A DNA stretch of 64,000 bases from Flavobacterium sp. I3-2 (GTDB taxonomy: Bacteria; Bacteroidota; Bacteroidia; Flavobacteriales; Flavobacteriaceae), in the NCBI RefSeq assembly GCF_013389595.1, contig NZ_CP058306.1, forward strand, positions 3,224,001-3,288,000, read 5' to 3'. A model generated the notes under the pieces. The model was not told the DNA's origin. It saw only the letters and a program-made list of their open reading frames with translations, and made no database searches. Below, in pieces: positions 62,089 through 64,000 of the stretch (position 1 is the first letter of the stretch; every line of letters starts with the position of its first letter). A program made the translations under genes and the position numbers.

Positions 62089-62438
62089 ATATCTAAATCT
62101 TGAATATTTAGCGAATCAAGGTCGTCTGTTCCTGTTAATGTATAAGCTTTTTTTAATAAAACTAAAGCAAAAGCTGTTAATGCGAAACTAATTACAATAG
62201 CTGTTAAAATTAATGCTTGTGGAATTGGATCTGCATAAGCTTCTAGAAATCCAATTTGATCTTCTGGAATAATTGGAGCTTTTCCTTTTGTGATCCCACT
62301 CATCAAGAAAATGAGAATGTTAACTCCATTTCCAAGTAGAATAATTCCGATTAATAATTTAACCATACTTCTACGAAGCATCATATAAATTCCAGCTGAA
62401 TAAAGTACACCGACTAATATTACTAATAATAATTCCAT
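62085..62438 (-). CDS. mnhC: Na+/H+ antiporter subunit C (MnhC/MrpC)
   Basis: 117 aa NuoK-like protein with three transmembrane helices: [39 protein letters not shown] and [30 protein letters not shown]. Overlaps mnhD by 4 bp (ATG within its stop region). Confidence 0.96.
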   Translation of the reverse strand: MELLLVILVGVLYSAGIYMMLRRSMVKLLIGIILLGNGVNILIFLMSGITKGKAPIIPEDQIGFLEAYADPIPQALILTAIVISFALTAFALVLLKKAYTLTGTDDLDSLNIQDLDI

Positions 62439-62441
62439 ATA

Positions 62442-62885
62442 TTAAACATTTTCAGAAATAGTGAATATGATAGTTAAAACAACTCCAATTACAACAAGAT
62501 AAACTCCGAGATCGAATAAAAGTGCAGAACCAAATGCACCGATTACATCAACTTTATTTAAAAACCAAATACTTGTCATAAATGGTTTTGAAATTAATAG
62601 TGGCAACAAACCGCTGAATAACGACAAACTCAATCCCATTGGAATTAGAAAAAGTGGACGAAATCTAAACAACGAGATGGTTCGTTTTGTGTTGTAAGCA
62701 AATGAATGTAAAACAAATGCAATAGATGCAATTAAGCCTCCAACAAAACCTCCACCAGATAAATAATGCCCTCTAATCAAAACAAAAAGAGAAAACATGA
62801 TCAATAATGGTAAAAGATAATTCGTTGCTGTTTTTAAAATAATCGTATCAAGTTTGGGTCTACTATTATTCTCTTCTTTCTTCAT
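62442..62885 (-). CDS. mnhB: Na+/H+ antiporter subunit B (MnhB domain)
   Basis: 147 aa with four transmembrane helices and the MnhB signature LFVLIRGHYLSGGGFVGGLIASIAFVLHSFAYN (about 39-71). It is a separate gene here, 3 bp from mnhC and overlapping the end of mnhA by 20 bp. Confidence 0.94.
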   Translation of the reverse strand: MKKEENNSRPKLDTIILKTATNYLLPLLIMFSLFVLIRGHYLSGGGFVGGLIASIAFVLHSFAYNTKRTISLFRFRPLFLIPMGLSLSLFSGLLPLLISKPFMTSIWFLNKVDVIGAFGSALLFDLGVYLVVIGVVLTIIFTISENV

Positions 62886-64000
62886 CTTCTGTTTTATATT
62901 TTAAAATACTTAATACTCCAACTGCCGCAATTGACAATACAATAGTTTCGATCATTGTATCAACTCCTCGATAATCAACTAAAATAACGTTTACAACATT
63001 CTTTCCTTTTGCCAAGATATAGGCATTTTCTGCATAAAATTTACTGACTTCTTTATTTGATGGATAAACCAATGCTTGTAAAGTAATCATGGCTATTAAA
63101 ATTCCAAAAGCAGTTGAAACAATAACATCTCGTATTTTATTTTTTGTATTACTAAATTTCAAAAATGCAGGAAGCTTAAATAATACCAATACAAATAAAA
63201 CAACGGTCAAAGTATCAATTGCAAACTGCGTCATTGCTAAATCTGGAGCTCCATAAACAACGAAAATCAAACAGATTGATAATCCAACAACACCTAATGA
63301 AACAATTGCAGTTAATCGAGATTGTGTTAACGTGATAACTGTAATTGCAGAAATAATTAAAACAAAAATTACAAATTCATAAATTCTAAATGGCGATAAA
63401 TCATTTGTATTGATTTTCAAAGTTACATCTGAGAATAGTTTATATCCAACGATTCCAATGATGAAAACAATGATAAATAAAATATAACTTCTCAAATATC
63501 CGTTATGAAAAAAACGTGTGTATTTGAAGGCAAATATTTTTATATTATTTGCCATAATTGTAATTATTCTTTTAGGTCCTATTTCATTTAACTTATCAAA
63601 TCTTTCAATTGTTCTATGCGAAGGTTTGATTACAAAATAAAGCATTGTCCCCAATACGATTGTTGCACCACTAAGAAGTAAAATCGTATTCCAACCGTGC
63701 CATAAATGAAGTTCTTGAGTTACTGAACTTCGTAAAATCGATGTGGTAACTGATGAAATAATTCCTTGATCAGCAAGAAAAGGACAAATTCCAAAAAGCA
63801 ATGTAAACACAGACAAAATCACAATTGGTAACCAAAGTTTATAATCTGGTTTATGAATGTTTTCAAATTTTTCGGGTAGTTTCCCAAAGAATGGTCGAAT
63901 TCCAACTAATAGACCAGCACTTGTTAAGAATACATTTGTAACCAATACTAACGCTGTTAAAATCCAAACACTATTGTATGTCCAATAATCAAAATCAAAA
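62866..64000 (-). CDS. mnhA: Na+/H+ antiporter subunit A (MnhA/MrpA), 5' end beyond the window
   Basis: The reading frame is open to the window edge at 64000, so only the C-terminal part (about 378 codons) is present; full MrpA proteins are about 770-800 aa. What is seen includes the end of the NuoL-like part (TSAGLLVGIRPFFG), a linker, and the MbhD/MbhE-like C-terminal helices with FVVYGAPDLAMTQFAIDTLTVVLFVLVLFKLPAFL and NVILVDYRGVDTMIETIVLSIAAVGVLSIL. The second ion-transporting subunit and first gene of the operon as seen here. Confidence 0.93.
   Translation of the reverse strand, partial: FDFDYWTYNSVWILTALVLVTNVFLTSAGLLVGIRPFFGKLPEKFENIHKPDYKLWLPIVILSVFTLLFGICPFLADQGIISSVTTSILRSSVTQELHLWHGWNTILLLSGATIVLGTMLYFVIKPSHRTIERFDKLNEIGPKRIITIMANNIKIFAFKYTRFFHNGYLRSYILFIIVFIIGIVGYKLFSDVTLKINTNDLSPFRIYEFVIFVLIISAITVITLTQSRLTAIVSLGVVGLSICLIFVVYGAPDLAMTQFAIDTLTVVLFVLVLFKLPAFLKFSNTKNKIRDVIVSTAFGILIAMITLQALVYPSNKEVSKFYAENAYILAKGKNVVNVILVDYRGVDTMIETIVLSIAAVGVLSILKYKTEDEERRE

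Overview
The window is AT-rich chromosomal DNA of a Flavobacterium-like member of the Bacteroidota (family Flavobacteriaceae). Three things point there: (i) gene families restricted to or typical of the group, namely a type IX secretion protein with a gliding-motility C-terminal sorting domain, a CarboxypepD_reg TonB receptor paired with a DUF4249 lipoprotein, DUF4199, DUF4268, DUF1599 and DoxX-thioredoxin proteins; (ii) promoters of the Bacteroidota type (TAnnTTTG at -7, TTG at -33); (iii) short lipoproteins of the MKK...C type. No tRNA, rRNA or CRISPR array was seen.

Layout. 1-4.1 kb is an accessory stretch: a two-gene AbiEii-like nucleotidyltransferase module, an SRPBCC protein, a foldable repeat element with 14 TTG units, a lipoprotein gene broken by three in-frame TAA codons, and another lipoprotein. 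4.2-10.2 kb: Lrp regulator divergent from an EamA exporter, a DUF4139 protein, a 2'-5' RNA ligase-like protein with DUF4184, and a DEAD-box helicase. 10.4-18.9 kb is a fatty-acid degradation locus: acyl-CoA ligase, a MarR regulator behind a 32-bp palindrome, then fadN, fadA and fadE in the order known from Bacillus, with a four-helix-bundle gene cassette lodged between fadN and fadA and a 30-bp tandem repeat before fadE. 18.9-24.3 kb: envelope proteins, Nudix hydrolase, TonB receptor/DUF4249 pair. 24.3-25.8 kb is IS debris (an IS3-type end and a decayed IS256-family element). 25.9-31.4 kb: SGNH-like lipoprotein, T9SS protein, BamA-like outer membrane protein, DUF4268. 31.5-41.4 kb: mostly housekeeping (CoA Nudix, acyltransferase, NAT, tpiA with a tightly packed thioredoxin/permease/DoxX/DUF1599 operon, folP, rlmH, csaA, DJ-1). 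41.4-44.04 kb is a mobile-element hot spot: an intact 1,201-bp IS110-family element beside a decayed, internally deleted IS256-family element. 44.1-64 kb: GlmU-like protein, L31, a DUF4199/GT2/phosphosugar mutase/ABC exporter operon, thioredoxin-like proteins, a nucleoid-associated protein, a cytochrome c, purC, fused branched-chain 2-oxoacid dehydrogenase E1, GDPD and an Mrp/Mnh Na+/H+ antiporter operon cut by the window end.

The most striking signal is in the IS110-family element (41544-42744). Its 218-bp left noncoding end can be folded into two successive internal-loop hairpins. The first carries a segment identical to the left target flank and one complementary to the right target flank. 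The second carries a 10-nt segment identical to the element's own right end and a short complement of its left end. That is the architecture of an IS110 bridge RNA. A Bacteroidota-type promoter would be assembled only when the two ends are joined in the circular form. The insertion site is a REP-like hairpin that itself lies inside a larger conserved-looking noncoding element.
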